Assembly (NCBI RefSeq): GCF_001719065.1
Contig: NZ_LWAF01000002.1
Span: 62,001 to 126,000, forward strand
DNA length: 64,000 nt
From: Fervidobacterium thailandense
GTDB lineage: Bacteria > Thermotogota > Thermotogae > Thermotogales > Fervidobacteriaceae
Reading direction: 5' to 3'
A model generated the notes under the pieces. The model was not told where the DNA came from. It ran no database searches and saw nothing but the letters and a program-made list of their open reading frames with translations. Both the position numbers and the translations under genes were made by a program. Positions 25,672 through 36,105 of the stretch are shown here, piece by piece; the stretch's first letter is position 1; the number at the start of each line of letters is the position of its first letter.

Positions 25672-26202
25672 ATTTTTCTGAACTACATAGAAGTTCTCAT
25701 CTGCATGCTTGTAGCCGTTCTCGTTGTCTCGACCGCTATGACTTGTTACAACTCCGTGCTTATCCACACGGCAAACCTGGTTAAAGCAAACCAAAGGAGT
25801 TTGCTGGAATTTCATATCCTCAACTATATAAGATTCGATCTCACCCGCCACGCGGTAGGTAGTAGCTCCGTGAAAGCAGGAAAAACAGGTGGCAGTAGCT
25901 ACGTAAACTTCGTCGAGTCCATCGATGGTGTCAAGAAGTATGTTGAGTACCGCATAAGTGATGAAGTCAACGGAAAATGGACGCTAACGAGGATAACCCG
26001 AGATTACTATTACGGAACAACCCTCAATAAGCGCTACTTTACCGTCATTTCCTCGCTGAAATTCTACGAAAGTCCGGATCAAAAGTTCATCATCCTGGAT
26101 TCAAACACTTATGGCGAGGTCATCATCCCAAAGTTACTTCCCGATGTGCAAGTCATCAGTATATCGGTTCGGAAGGTAAACAACTTGGAACCCCAGAGGT
26201 GA
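25672..26202 (+). CDS. Pilin-like (type IV pseudopilin) protein with non-canonical start
   Basis: I do not recognise a precise family. The N-terminus reads NYIEVLICMLVAVLVVSTAM, a single hydrophobic helix with the I-E-V-L-I pattern of type IV pseudopilins, followed by a roughly 140-residue soluble domain (GVKKYVEYRIS, LTRITRDYYYG). The frame has no ATG, GTG or TTG ahead of the helix. The first ATG (25705) would delete the N-terminal part including the Glu. The likely start is ATT 25672 or CTG 25678; purine-rich AAGGGGGA (25655-25662) and GGGGGG (25666-25671) lie just upstream. It sits between nusB and folP in an operon. No prepilin peptidase or other pilin genes are adjacent. Confidence 0.6.
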   Translation: MFLNYIEVLICMLVAVLVVSTAMTCYNSVLIHTANLVKANQRSLLEFHILNYIRFDLTRHAVGSSSVKAGKTGGSSYVNFVESIDGVKKYVEYRISDEVNGKWTLTRITRDYYYGTTLNKRYFTVISSLKFYESPDQKFIILDSNTYGEVIIPKLLPDVQVISISVRKVNNLEPQR

Positions 26203-26206
26203 GGAG

Positions 26207-27028
26207 ATGTTCGATTTCGAGGTACTCAAAAGTAACCATACGTTCGTGATGGGTATAATTAATGTTACTCCGGACTCTTTTTACGCCCAGAGTAGGGTTG
26301 ACGAGAAGAGTTTGCTAAAAAGAGTAGAGGAGATGTTGAACGCGGGTGTCGAACTCATCGATATCGGTGGTGAGAGCACCAGACCCGGAGCGGAATCGGT
26401 ACCACTCGATGAAGAGGTGCGACGTGTGGTACCCGCAGTTTCGTTGATAAGGAAATACTTTGATATTCCAATATCGGTCGATACTTATAAATCCGAGGTT
26501 GCAAGACTCGCCCTCGAAAGTGGCGCGGACATCATCAACGACGTAAGTGCGTTGAGATTCGATCCGAATATGGTTAAGGTCGCTGCGCACTACGATTGTC
26601 CGGTCATACTCATGCATATGAAAGGTGAACCGCGAACGATGCAACTCAATCCTGAATACTCGGATGTTGTGTGGGAAATCAAGGAGTTTTTACGCGAACG
26701 AATCGATTACGCAAGGCGGAACGGTGTTGAAAAATTAATAATCGACCCCGGTATCGGATTTGGGAAAAAATTGGAACATAACCTCCAGATACTGGCGAGA
26801 ATCGATGAATTTAAAGAGCTCGGTGTTCCAATACTGATTGGTGCAAGTAGGAAGTCCATGATAGGTGCTATCCTCGGTAACGTGCCTCCCGAAGAACGTC
26901 TCAACGGTACGCTTGCGGTGACGGCTTACTGCGTGCTCCACGGAGTGAATATCGTGCGTGTGCACGATGTCAAAGAGAATGTCGAGGTCGTGAAGGTAAT
27001 CGAGGCGATAAAGGGTGCGAAAAGATGA
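26207..27028 (+). CDS. folP: Dihydropteroate synthase
   Basis: This 273-residue TIM-barrel enzyme joins 4-aminobenzoate to the pterin pyrophosphate in folate synthesis. The motifs are GIINVTPDSFY, IDIGGESTRPGAE, DIINDVSALRFD, LMHMKGEPRTMQ, IDPGIGFGKK and GASRKS, all standard for FolP. One change from the common form is DSFY in place of DSFS. The gene begins 4 nt after the pilin-like gene and overlaps the pseudouridine synthase gene by 4 nt. Folate made here is the cofactor for glyA. Confidence 0.95.
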   Translation: MFDFEVLKSNHTFVMGIINVTPDSFYAQSRVDEKSLLKRVEEMLNAGVELIDIGGESTRPGAESVPLDEEVRRVVPAVSLIRKYFDIPISVDTYKSEVARLALESGADIINDVSALRFDPNMVKVAAHYDCPVILMHMKGEPRTMQLNPEYSDVVWEIKEFLRERIDYARRNGVEKLIIDPGIGFGKKLEHNLQILARIDEFKELGVPILIGASRKSMIGAILGNVPPEERLNGTLAVTAYCVLHGVNIVRVHDVKENVEVVKVIEAIKGAKR

Positions 27029-27738
27029 AAATGGTCCCCGAAAGGCAAAGGCTGGACAGGTTCCTTGCAAACGCACACGTTGGAACAAGAAATGAAGTGA
27101 AGCGCTTGATTAGATCTGGATTGGTGAGGGTCAATTCCAAAGTTGTCACGGACCCCTCGTTCAAAGTCTCGAAACAGGACACGGTAGAAGTCGATGGCAA
27201 GATCATAGAAGCTCACAGGAAAGTGTACATCATGTTGAACAAACCAGCCGGATACGTGTCAACGACCTCCGAGCGCGAGCGTTCCGTACTGGCTTTGGTG
27301 AACCATCCCTACACAGGTGAGTTACACATCGCCGGAAGGCTCGACAAGGATGTGGAGGGACTTTTACTGCTCACCAACGACGGTGAATTTACGCACCGCA
27401 TCATATCTCCGAAGAAACACGTAGAGAAGGAATACTTTATCGAAACTGAAGAACCGGTGCAAGTTGACGAAAAAATGCGCAAGAAACTCGCCGAAGGTTT
27501 GAGATTGAAAGACGGTACAAAACTTCTACCGGCGAGGATAGAACAGATAAACGAGTCCACCATCTCGATAACGATTCACGAGGGCAAGTACCACCAGATC
27601 AAACGGATGTGTGAAGCGTTGGGAATTCGTTGGAAGAAGATACGGCGTGTTCGAATCGGGGGGCTTACGCTTGGAGATTTGAAGCTCGGTGAGTGGCGTG
27701 AGTTGTCGGACGAGGATTTGAAAAAATTATTGGAGTGA
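27025..27738 (+). CDS. rsuA: RsuA/RluB-family pseudouridine synthase
   Basis: This 237-residue enzyme isomerises uridine in rRNA. It has an N-terminal S4 RNA-binding domain (RLDRFLANAHVGTRNEVKR) and the catalytic domain with LNKPAGYVS, the catalytic Asp in GRLDKDVEGLLLLTNDG, EKEYFIE and the EGKYHQIKRM motif. This pattern belongs to the RsuA family. The exact rRNA target (16S U516 or a 23S site) cannot be decided. The start overlaps the folP stop. Confidence 0.9.
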   Translation: MKMVPERQRLDRFLANAHVGTRNEVKRLIRSGLVRVNSKVVTDPSFKVSKQDTVEVDGKIIEAHRKVYIMLNKPAGYVSTTSERERSVLALVNHPYTGELHIAGRLDKDVEGLLLLTNDGEFTHRIISPKKHVEKEYFIETEEPVQVDEKMRKKLAEGLRLKDGTKLLPARIEQINESTISITIHEGKYHQIKRMCEALGIRWKKIRRVRIGGLTLGDLKLGEWRELSDEDLKKLLE

Positions 27739-27743
27739 ACAAG

Positions 27744-30278
27744 GTGAGAATCTTTTGCTTTTCGTCAGCCTTCTCGTTCGACGGTTCGATTATTACTCCT
27801 GAAAAGGTTTTTACTTGGGCTGCGAAGAACGATATTGACGTACTCCTGCTTTCCGATACCACACTCTGCGGTATCGGAAATTTTATTCTTCAGTCAAAAC
27901 TCTTTCCGAGTTTGAAATTGATCGTCGGTATCAGACTGCCGGACCAACCACACAAGACTTACTTTGCCCTCACCAACAATCATCTGGAGGGGCTCGTAAA
28001 AGCATACAACCTTGGAGATTTATCAGGAATAAAGGAGTTACCATCCCTCGAGTTCCCACCAGCTCAGTATTTACCTGGCGAGGAAGAGCTTTGGAACGCC
28101 TTTCAAGATATCTTGTACAAGTTAAAAGGTCAAAAAATACCCGTGCCAGACGAACCCACCCAGCCGCGGGTAATCGACACGAGGACTTTTGAACTTCCCA
28201 AAGACCTGACAACTTTATTCCACACCTTCGGTGGCTATAACTTTAATCCCAATCAACGGCTTCCGAAGGCACCGGATGGTTTTATTGAAACGTTCGTATC
28301 ACTGACACACAAAGGAACGCAAAGAGAACGTGCGCTCAAAGAAATCGAAGTCATCAAGAAAAAGCATTTTGAGGATTATTTTTTCACCATCTATAAGATC
28401 GTTGAGCTGGCAAGGAAACACGACATCTTACTCGGTCCCGGGCGCGGCAGTGCCGTCGGAAGTTACCTGCTGCATCTGATGGGGGTAACCTCAGTCGATC
28501 CGCTCGAATACGGACTGCTTTTTGAACGATTCCTTAACGAAGGGCGGCAGGACTACCCCGACGTGGACGTCGACGTCGAGGATGAACGTCGTCAGGAGCT
28601 TATCGAACTTCTCAGAAAAGAGTTCGGATACGTCTACCACATCAGTGCGTTCTCGACCCTCCCAGCAAAGTTTCTCGAGGGTTTACCGGAGAAGATCGTC
28701 GACGAGCTGAGAACGATACCCGTTTCACGAACCACTCACGCCGCTGGACTCATCATATCTACCGTTCCGCTAAACGCACCCATCTCTCCCGGGACGAATA
28801 CACTCGAGTGGGATATGGAAACACTCGAGAAGCTGGGATTCGTTAAGATAGACGTATTAGGGTTGAAGACCTTGTCAGTCTTCAAAGAGCTCAAGCTGAA
28901 GACCGGTTTGGAGCACATCCCTGTGAACGACCGGAACGTGTTTAGGTACTTATCGACGGGATTCACCGACAACGTCTTTCAGCTCGACAGTAAATTGGGT
29001 AAAATGGTCGTTCGCGACGTGAGACCAACCTCACTCAGCGAATTGGCGCTTGCGATTTCTCTCAACCGCCCGGGGCCCATAAAGGCTGGTATCACGGAGC
29101 GGATCAGGAAAGTTAAGAAGGAAAAGCGCAGGTTGTTTGAAATAAATATCCTCAACGAAACGTTTGGATTTCCGCTCTATCAGGAGCAGGTAATGCTCAT
29201 TGCACTGCAACTTGCCGGAATGACGCCTGCCGAAGCGGATACGATTAGGCGTGCGATTTCCAAGGGGGATATTACATCCTTTAGAGAACTTTACGAGCGA
29301 CTCGAACGTTCACTCACTACCAAGTTCGGGAGAGTGGGAAAGGAACTCTCAAGGATGATACTCGCGTTCGGGGAGTACACGTTCAACAAGTCACACGCAA
29401 TCGCCTACGCGCACCTTACTTATTACATGGCCTATTTTAAGGTCAACCACCCAAGGTTGTTCTACACAGTATACCTGAAACACGATACCTCGGTCCTCGA
29501 AGATGCCGTGTACAATCTACAAACGCTCGGATACAGGATACTTCCACCGACCGTGAGATTGGGGAAAGTAGTTGGAAAGTCCGACGAAGACGTTTTCCAC
29601 CTACCGTTCCAGATCGTACCTGGCATCTCTCCCGTGAAAGCTGAAGAACTTGAACAAAGAATCTTCGCGTCGTTTGAAGAATTCGTTGAAAGTAGCGGGT
29701 TGAGTATTTCAACCATCGAAGCACTGATAAAGGTTGGAGCGTTCGACAACGTATTCGAGAGTCGTCGAAGAGCCATCCAGAAGTTGAGGACGCTACGTAC
29801 CGGTCTCAATCCCGAGGCGCAACGACTTGCAAGGCTTTTCGGTAAACGTACGGAGGAAAGTGACACGAAGGTTGAAGAAGTGTGGGAACGTACCCTGATG
29901 GAACACGAAACTATAGGTGTGGGGCTGACACCTCCGGTGGATTGTCAAAATTCATTGGCACCGTACTGTTTGGCGTACTCTTTGGACTTACCTTACGCGG
30001 TACACATCCGCATTAAGGCGGGGTTTGCAACTGACGGTGTCAGTGTTTTCAAGTTGAACGCTCCGGACGGTGCCTACACACTCGTGTATCCTTCAAAACT
30101 GTACGAGGGGTTCAAACGGGTTATCTACCTCGTCGAGGAAATTAGTCCGGCTGAGGTGTCCAAACTTAAGGCAACTGGCGGGTACGAGAAGATCATCGCG
30201 GATAACGGTAAGTCCACGACGGTTCTGGAAAACGCCAGGCCACTTCTCAACAGGTTCGAAACGCAAATCCTCGACTGA
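27744..30278 (+). CDS. dnaE: DNA polymerase III alpha subunit, short Thermotoga-type DnaE
   Basis: This C-family replicative polymerase has about 844 residues, against about 1160 in E. coli. The palm has LGPGRGSAVGSYLLH and YPDVDVDVE with the metal-binding Asp pair near residues 273-278. The fingers follow (SLNRPGPI, YQEQVMLIA), then helix-hairpin-helix elements (GISPVKAEELEQR). The N-terminal PHP domain is eroded: the LHVHS-like metal motif reads FCFSSAFS and the TDHG-like motif reads LSDTTLCG, so proofreading by PHP is unlikely. The C-terminal OB region is short. Thermotoga also has PolC; none is seen here. GTG 27744 has GGAG 8 nt upstream; a GTG at 27735 overlaps the rsuA stop but has no ribosome site. 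Confidence 0.9.
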   Translation: MRIFCFSSAFSFDGSIITPEKVFTWAAKNDIDVLLLSDTTLCGIGNFILQSKLFPSLKLIVGIRLPDQPHKTYFALTNNHLEGLVKAYNLGDLSGIKELPSLEFPPAQYLPGEEELWNAFQDILYKLKGQKIPVPDEPTQPRVIDTRTFELPKDLTTLFHTFGGYNFNPNQRLPKAPDGFIETFVSLTHKGTQRERALKEIEVIKKKHFEDYFFTIYKIVELARKHDILLGPGRGSAVGSYLLHLMGVTSVDPLEYGLLFERFLNEGRQDYPDVDVDVEDERRQELIELLRKEFGYVYHISAFSTLPAKFLEGLPEKIVDELRTIPVSRTTHAAGLIISTVPLNAPISPGTNTLEWDMETLEKLGFVKIDVLGLKTLSVFKELKLKTGLEHIPVNDRNVFRYLSTGFTDNVFQLDSKLGKMVVRDVRPTSLSELALAISLNRPGPIKAGITERIRKVKKEKRRLFEINILNETFGFPLYQEQVMLIALQLAGMTPAEADTIRRAISKGDITSFRELYERLERSLTTKFGRVGKELSRMILAFGEYTFNKSHAIAYAHLTYYMAYFKVNHPRLFYTVYLKHDTSVLEDAVYNLQTLGYRILPPTVRLGKVVGKSDEDVFHLPFQIVPGISPVKAEELEQRIFASFEEFVESSGLSISTIEALIKVGAFDNVFESRRRAIQKLRTLRTGLNPEAQRLARLFGKRTEESDTKVEEVWERTLMEHETIGVGLTPPVDCQNSLAPYCLAYSLDLPYAVHIRIKAGFATDGVSVFKLNAPDGAYTLVYPSKLYEGFKRVIYLVEEISPAEVSKLKATGGYEKIIADNGKSTTVLENARPLLNRFETQILD

Positions 30279-30290
30279 ATGGGGGATGTT

Positions 30291-31832
30291 ATGAAAGTCC
30301 TGAGTATTGATTGTGGGACGCAGAGTCTTAGGGCCTTAATATTTTCGGACAAGGGTGAGGTACTTGCCAGGGTGAAGATCGACTACGACCCGCCTTACAT
30401 TTCACAAGGTGTCGACAACGCCGAACAAGACCCGGAATTCTACTGGCGAGCGCTATGCCAGGCAACGAGAAAATTGCGTCAGGAAGCGTCAAATCACTTC
30501 TCGGAGATCGAAGGTCTCTCCGTCACTACGCAACGGTCAACGGTTGTGGTACTCGACAAGTTCGGTAAACCTGTGAGAAACGCCGTGCTTTGGCTCGATC
30601 AAAGACTTGCACCGGGAAAGCCGAACTTCACATTTTGGGAAAACGTCGGGTTTTCGATTATCGGCATGAAAGACGCAGCTCACAAGGCTTGGCGCAGGAG
30701 CTTGGCGAATTACATGCGAAACGTTGAACCGGAGCTGTGGAACAGGGTGGACAAATACCTGCTCCTGTCCGGGTACTTGAATTACAAACTCACCGGGCTC
30801 TTCGTAGACTCAACCGCATCACAAGTAGGTTATATTCCCTTCGACTACAAGCATTTCAAGTGGTACGAAAATCCTCGCTATTATAAATGGCGAATGTTTG
30901 GGATAGAGCGACATATGTTACCTAAATTGGTGAATCCAACATCTATCGTTGGTTACGTAACGGAAGAAGCATCGAGGGAAACTGGGCTTCCGGAGGGTTT
31001 ACCCGTAATCGCGTCCGGTGCTGACAAGATGTGCGAAACACTTGCGGTTGGATGCTTAGGACCCGAAGTTGCGAGCATCAGCTTGGGAACGACCGCCACG
31101 ATAGAGACTACAACGGATAAGTACGTCGAAGTCTTACCGTTCATGCCACCATATCCTTCATTGGTTCCTGGTAAGTACAACCCCGAGGTCGGAATCTTCC
31201 GTGGGTACTGGCTTCTGTCTTGGTTCAAACGCGAGTTTGCCGCACACGAAGTACGCGAGGCCGAGCAACTTGGGATTTCCGCGGAAGAATTACTCAACCA
31301 GCGTTTGAAGTCCATCCCACCAGGTTCCGAGGGATTGATCGTCCATCCCACTTGGACACCCGGTTTGGACAAAGCGTTTTCCCGAGGCGCGATCGTCGGT
31401 TTCTCCGATAAGCACACGCGAATCCACGTTTACAGGGCGCTTATCGAGGGAATAAATTTTGGACTCATGGAAGGGCTCGAGCTCATCCAACGGAAGACGA
31501 AAACGGTGGTCAAGAGGATCGGTTTATCCGGCGGAGGGGCGTTGAGCGAGGAGATTTGTCAAATAACAGCGGATATGTTTGGTGTGACGACCTACAAAGT
31601 CCAAACACACGACACGTCGGCTCTTGGTGCGGCGATTGCTTGCTTTGTCGGGTTGAAACGCTTTGAAACGTTCGAAGAAGCTGTGCGCAACATGGTACAC
31701 GTTAGTAGTGAGTTTATTCCAAACCAGGAACACCACCACAAGTACGAGAAAATCTACAATCGAATTTACAGAAAACTCTGGAGATCGATGAACGGTCTGT
31801 ACGGAGAACTGAGGAAACTGGAGACCAATTAA
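30291..31832 (+). CDS. FGGY-family carbohydrate kinase
   Basis: This 513-residue sugar kinase has the N-terminal phosphate motif SIDCGTQSLRALIF, TTQRSTVVVLD, the substrate-loop LWLDQR, SGADKMCETLAVG, the C-terminal adenosine motif GLSGGGALS and TSALGAAIACFVG. Its sugar is not clear from sequence. It resembles the xylulokinase/YgcE-type branch rather than glycerol kinases. The start is ATG 30291 preceded by GGGGGAT; an ATG four codons earlier has no ribosome site. It is the last gene of the long plus-strand run and ends at a bidirectional terminator. No isomerase or transporter gene is adjacent. Confidence 0.85.
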   Translation: MKVLSIDCGTQSLRALIFSDKGEVLARVKIDYDPPYISQGVDNAEQDPEFYWRALCQATRKLRQEASNHFSEIEGLSVTTQRSTVVVLDKFGKPVRNAVLWLDQRLAPGKPNFTFWENVGFSIIGMKDAAHKAWRRSLANYMRNVEPELWNRVDKYLLLSGYLNYKLTGLFVDSTASQVGYIPFDYKHFKWYENPRYYKWRMFGIERHMLPKLVNPTSIVGYVTEEASRETGLPEGLPVIASGADKMCETLAVGCLGPEVASISLGTTATIETTTDKYVEVLPFMPPYPSLVPGKYNPEVGIFRGYWLLSWFKREFAAHEVREAEQLGISAEELLNQRLKSIPPGSEGLIVHPTWTPGLDKAFSRGAIVGFSDKHTRIHVYRALIEGINFGLMEGLELIQRKTKTVVKRIGLSGGGALSEEICQITADMFGVTTYKVQTHDTSALGAAIACFVGLKRFETFEEAVRNMVHVSSEFIPNQEHHHKYEKIYNRIYRKLWRSMNGLYGELRKLETN

Positions 31833-31842
31833 ATTCGAAAGA

Positions 31843-31876
31843 AAGCCGGCTACCAATCGGTAGCCGGCTTCAATTT
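31843..31876. terminator. Terminator between the FGGY kinase gene and eno
   Basis: A 12-bp perfect stem (31843-31854 with 31859-31870, loop AATC) lies between convergent genes. The minus-strand side is followed by TTTCTTTC, so it is best for eno. The plus side has a weaker T-tract. Confidence 0.85.
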
Positions 31877-31890
31877 TATAGAGCTCTTCA

Positions 31891-33213
<1,323 letters not shown>

Positions 33214-33228
33214 CTAAAACTAACTGGA

Positions 33229-34593
33229 TTAGAGTACCCGTACTTCGTACGGCTTCAGCGTTATTCCCTCGAAACTTTCCGAATGACCAGCGATGTTCGC
33301 GTACACCCTGAAACCATTCTCTCCATCGGTGACCGTGTAAGCGACGACAAAGGTGTTGTGGGTGACATCCTGAACCCAGGCATTCGTTAACCAAGAGTTG
33401 GATTTTCTGAAATTCGTCCATTCGATAGCCGTTTTCAGCAAGCTATCATCTCGACTCAGCTGCTCTTCCACGGACACACCGGAAAAAGCCCTGTTGAAGC
33501 GGACAGCCTTCCAAAACGTCTGACCTTCGCCGGAAAGTGAGGCGTACCACGGCAGGGGTTCAATCACATCTTCCGTGAAGGTGGAATCGTAGACCCCGCG
33601 CATCCCGAGTTCATCACCGTAGTAGATGAACGGGATACCGGGAGTGGTCATCAACAGTCCAAAGAAGACCTTTCTTTGATCCTCGTTCTGCAGCACACTT
33701 GCCAACCTGTGCATATCGTGGTTACCGGTGAAGTTGCTCGGCCTGTAGGGTTTCTTTGTAAGCGTTCTTTGGAAGCAGTCGACTATCTTGTAGACTGCTC
33801 CATGCTGCATCGATTCCCTGATGGCCTCGGTGAAATAGAAGTTGAACGAACAACCAATCGTCGTTGCGTAGCGATCCACTATCTCCGGGTCATCCCAGAC
33901 TTCGGTAACGGCAAAAACGTCCCCACCTTTGACTTCACGTGCCCTGTCCATCACGAGTTTCCAGAAAGCGACGTTTTTATCGTGGTCGTACCTGAACTTA
34001 CCCTCTTTCGTATCGTAATCATAGATATGCTTAGCCGCATCGAATCTGAATCCATCAACTCCGAGCTGCAGCCAATAAGTTAGTATCTCGAGTGCCTTTT
34101 CAACAACTTCGGGATTATCATAATTTAGATCCGGCGAGGAGCCTCCGAAAACCCCGTAGTAGACTTTCCCGTTCCTCTCGTGCCAGAGTAGTTCTTCGTC
34201 CCAATGCCGCTTTTCCTTCAGATTGAAATGTGGTTGTGCCCAGAGAAAATAATCAACGTAAGGTTTTTCACCACGCATAGCGGCTTTGAACCAATGATGT
34301 CTATCCGAAACGTGGTTGAGTGGCAAGTCTATAACCAACTTTATGCCGTTCTCGTGGAGCACCTGGACCATCTTTTTGAAATCTTCTATCGAGCCAAAAC
34401 TTGCGTTCGTATCAAAATAGTCTATGATATCGTAGCCATGGTAGCTCGGCGACTTGAAATGCGGAGTCAACCATACGAGATCCACACCAAGGCGTTTGAG
34501 GTAATCCACCTTACTTGCTATACCGAGAAAATCACCTATCCCGTCGTCGTTTGAATCGGCAAAAGAGCGCACAAATATTTCGTAGCCTATCAC
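33229..34593 (-). CDS. GH13 alpha-glucosidase/alpha-amylase family enzyme (cytoplasmic)
   Basis: This 454-residue glycoside hydrolase has the GH13 barrel: EIFVRSFADSNDDGIGDF, DLPLNHVSD, the nucleophile D185 in GFRFDAAKH, the acid/base E231 in TEVWD and D293 in GNHDMHR. There is no signal peptide, so it acts inside the cell on imported alpha-glucans or maltodextrins. Its size is near that of the small intracellular Thermotoga amylase; the exact specificity is not decidable. A GTG start has GGGGGAAG upstream. It sits between murD and eno, an unusual combination of neighbours with short gaps (34 and 42 nt). Confidence 0.85.
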   Translation of the reverse strand: MIGYEIFVRSFADSNDDGIGDFLGIASKVDYLKRLGVDLVWLTPHFKSPSYHGYDIIDYFDTNASFGSIEDFKKMVQVLHENGIKLVIDLPLNHVSDRHHWFKAAMRGEKPYVDYFLWAQPHFNLKEKRHWDEELLWHERNGKVYYGVFGGSSPDLNYDNPEVVEKALEILTYWLQLGVDGFRFDAAKHIYDYDTKEGKFRYDHDKNVAFWKLVMDRAREVKGGDVFAVTEVWDDPEIVDRYATTIGCSFNFYFTEAIRESMQHGAVYKIVDCFQRTLTKKPYRPSNFTGNHDMHRLASVLQNEDQRKVFFGLLMTTPGIPFIYYGDELGMRGVYDSTFTEDVIEPLPWYASLSGEGQTFWKAVRFNRAFSGVSVEEQLSRDDSLLKTAIEWTNFRKSNSWLTNAWVQDVTHNTFVVAYTVTDGENGFRVYANIAGHSESFEGITLKPYEVRVL

Positions 34594-34627
34594 CGCACTT
34601 CCCCCTTCTTTCCCAACTTTTCACATT

Positions 34628-35893
34628 TTACATTTGTTCCACTAAGGTTCTTACCACGGACTTAAAGTGTTCTCCACGCTCCTCAAAGTTCCTGTACCTG
34701 TCGTAACTTGCACCTCCCGGACTCAGAAGTACCACGTCACCGGGCTGAGCAAACGAACAAATATCCGAAACGGCTCCTTCAATATTTTCGTACCTTCTGA
34801 AGGTGATTTCCCTCGCCGCTAAGTACGGCTCGACGGCATCCGCGATCGGGCCGACGAGTGCAACAAATTTACATCTCTTCTTTATCTCTTCGGCAAGGTT
34901 TGTGTAATCCTCATTTTTTCCCTTGCCAGCAAGGATTAGGATTACGTTCGTATCGAAATTCTCCAATGCTTTAATCACAGCCGCTGCGTTGGTTGCCTTT
35001 GAGTCGTTGTAGAAGTGCACACCGTTCCACGTGGTAACGTACTCCATCCTGTGCGGAAGAGGGGTGAAGTCATCGAGAAAACTCATCTGGAACGGTAAGC
35101 CCAGTACCTTCACAATCGTCTTGGCCATGGCGATGTTTTCTATATTTTGCCTTGTTCGTATGTGGAAAGGTATCTCGTCGATACTGAAATCGACGGTGGC
35201 GGGAACGCGTTTCGCCTGGACCAAGGCGAGCCTCTTGAACGTCTCCAAATCCCTCGGGTTGTAAACGAAGTAATCCTCGTTGTCCTGCCATTTTGTAATC
35301 TTCATCTTTGATTCGACGTAGTGTTCCATCGAAGGATGCCAGTCCAGATGGTTCGGGTAGATGTTCGTTATCGCGGCTATCTTAGGTTTGAAGTACTCGG
35401 CCCAGTACAGTTGAAAAGAGCTGATTTCTATAACCAAGTACTCCGGGCGCTTGTTCTCAAGTAGTATCTGTGCAATGGGGATTCCGAAATTTCCAGATAT
35501 CTGGGACGTTTTTGTCTTGGAAATCAGATGATTGGTCATGGCCACAGTTGTGCTCTTACCAACGGAGCCAGTTATGGCAATCGTGGAGGGGTCCCAATCG
35601 AGGAATCTCATAAAGTACGTTATCTCGGTTTCGACCTTGATTCCCGACTCGCGAGCTTTCATTAAAATTGGATGGTTGTACGGGACACTTGGACTGGTGA
35701 GTATTACGTCGGCTTGAAGAATGCGTTCGGAGTTCTGTCCCTCCTCGTATTCGATACCCGATTCCTCTAAGAATGCCTTGTCCTCTTGGGAAAGTTTTCC
35801 GGACTCACTGACAAAAACCTGCTCACCGATCTTTCGAAGAAACTGCGCTGCATACTTGTTGCTTAGCCCGAAACCAACGAGTGCGTACCTCAT
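34628..35893 (-). CDS. murD: UDP-N-acetylmuramoylalanine--D-glutamate ligase
   Basis: This 421-residue ligase adds D-glutamate to UDP-MurNAc-L-Ala in peptidoglycan synthesis. An N-terminal Rossmann domain starts MRYALVGFGLSNKYAAQ. The ATP site is AITGSVGKSTTVAM. Also visible are ISSFQLYWAEYF, NIYPNHLDWHPSM, RMEYVTTWNGVHFYNDSKATN and LLSPGGASYDRY. All are Mur-ligase marks of MurD. ATG 35893 was chosen with AAGGGTGG upstream; the frame is open seven codons further. Other mur genes are not in the window. Confidence 0.93.
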   Translation of the reverse strand: MRYALVGFGLSNKYAAQFLRKIGEQVFVSESGKLSQEDKAFLEESGIEYEEGQNSERILQADVILTSPSVPYNHPILMKARESGIKVETEITYFMRFLDWDPSTIAITGSVGKSTTVAMTNHLISKTKTSQISGNFGIPIAQILLENKRPEYLVIEISSFQLYWAEYFKPKIAAITNIYPNHLDWHPSMEHYVESKMKITKWQDNEDYFVYNPRDLETFKRLALVQAKRVPATVDFSIDEIPFHIRTRQNIENIAMAKTIVKVLGLPFQMSFLDDFTPLPHRMEYVTTWNGVHFYNDSKATNAAAVIKALENFDTNVILILAGKGKNEDYTNLAEEIKKRCKFVALVGPIADAVEPYLAAREITFRRYENIEGAVSDICSFAQPGDVVLLSPGGASYDRYRNFEERGEHFKSVVRTLVEQM

Positions 35894-36008
35894 TGAACCA
35901 CCCTTCGCATACAATTTTCCATGTCAATTTTATCACAATCCAAATCCTTGTGCAGGCCGTGATGGAAATTTTCAAGAAAAATTCATATAAAAAATCACAA
36001 AAAAACGT

Positions 36009-36038
36009 TTGACACCGGCGAGGAGTTTTTGATATACT
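36009..36038 (+). promoter_or_regulatory. Promoter of the Y-family polymerase gene
   Basis: A perfect TTGACA (36009-36014) and TATACT (36033-36038) are separated by 18 bp. Transcription would begin near 36045, about 60 nt before the ATG. Confidence 0.7.
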
Positions 36039-36041
36039 TAT

Positions 36042-36052
36042 GTATAGTATAC
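36042..36052. promoter_or_regulatory. Palindrome at the predicted start of the dinB transcript
   Basis: GTATA-G-TATAC is an 11-bp palindrome over the predicted transcription start, inside a longer AT-rich alternating stretch. It could be an operator for a repressor. It does not match the Gram-positive LexA consensus. Confidence 0.4.
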
Positions 36053-36105
36053 AAATATATACATGCATTCAAAATCTCAAAATCGGTTCCGCATGGGGGA
36101 TTAGC

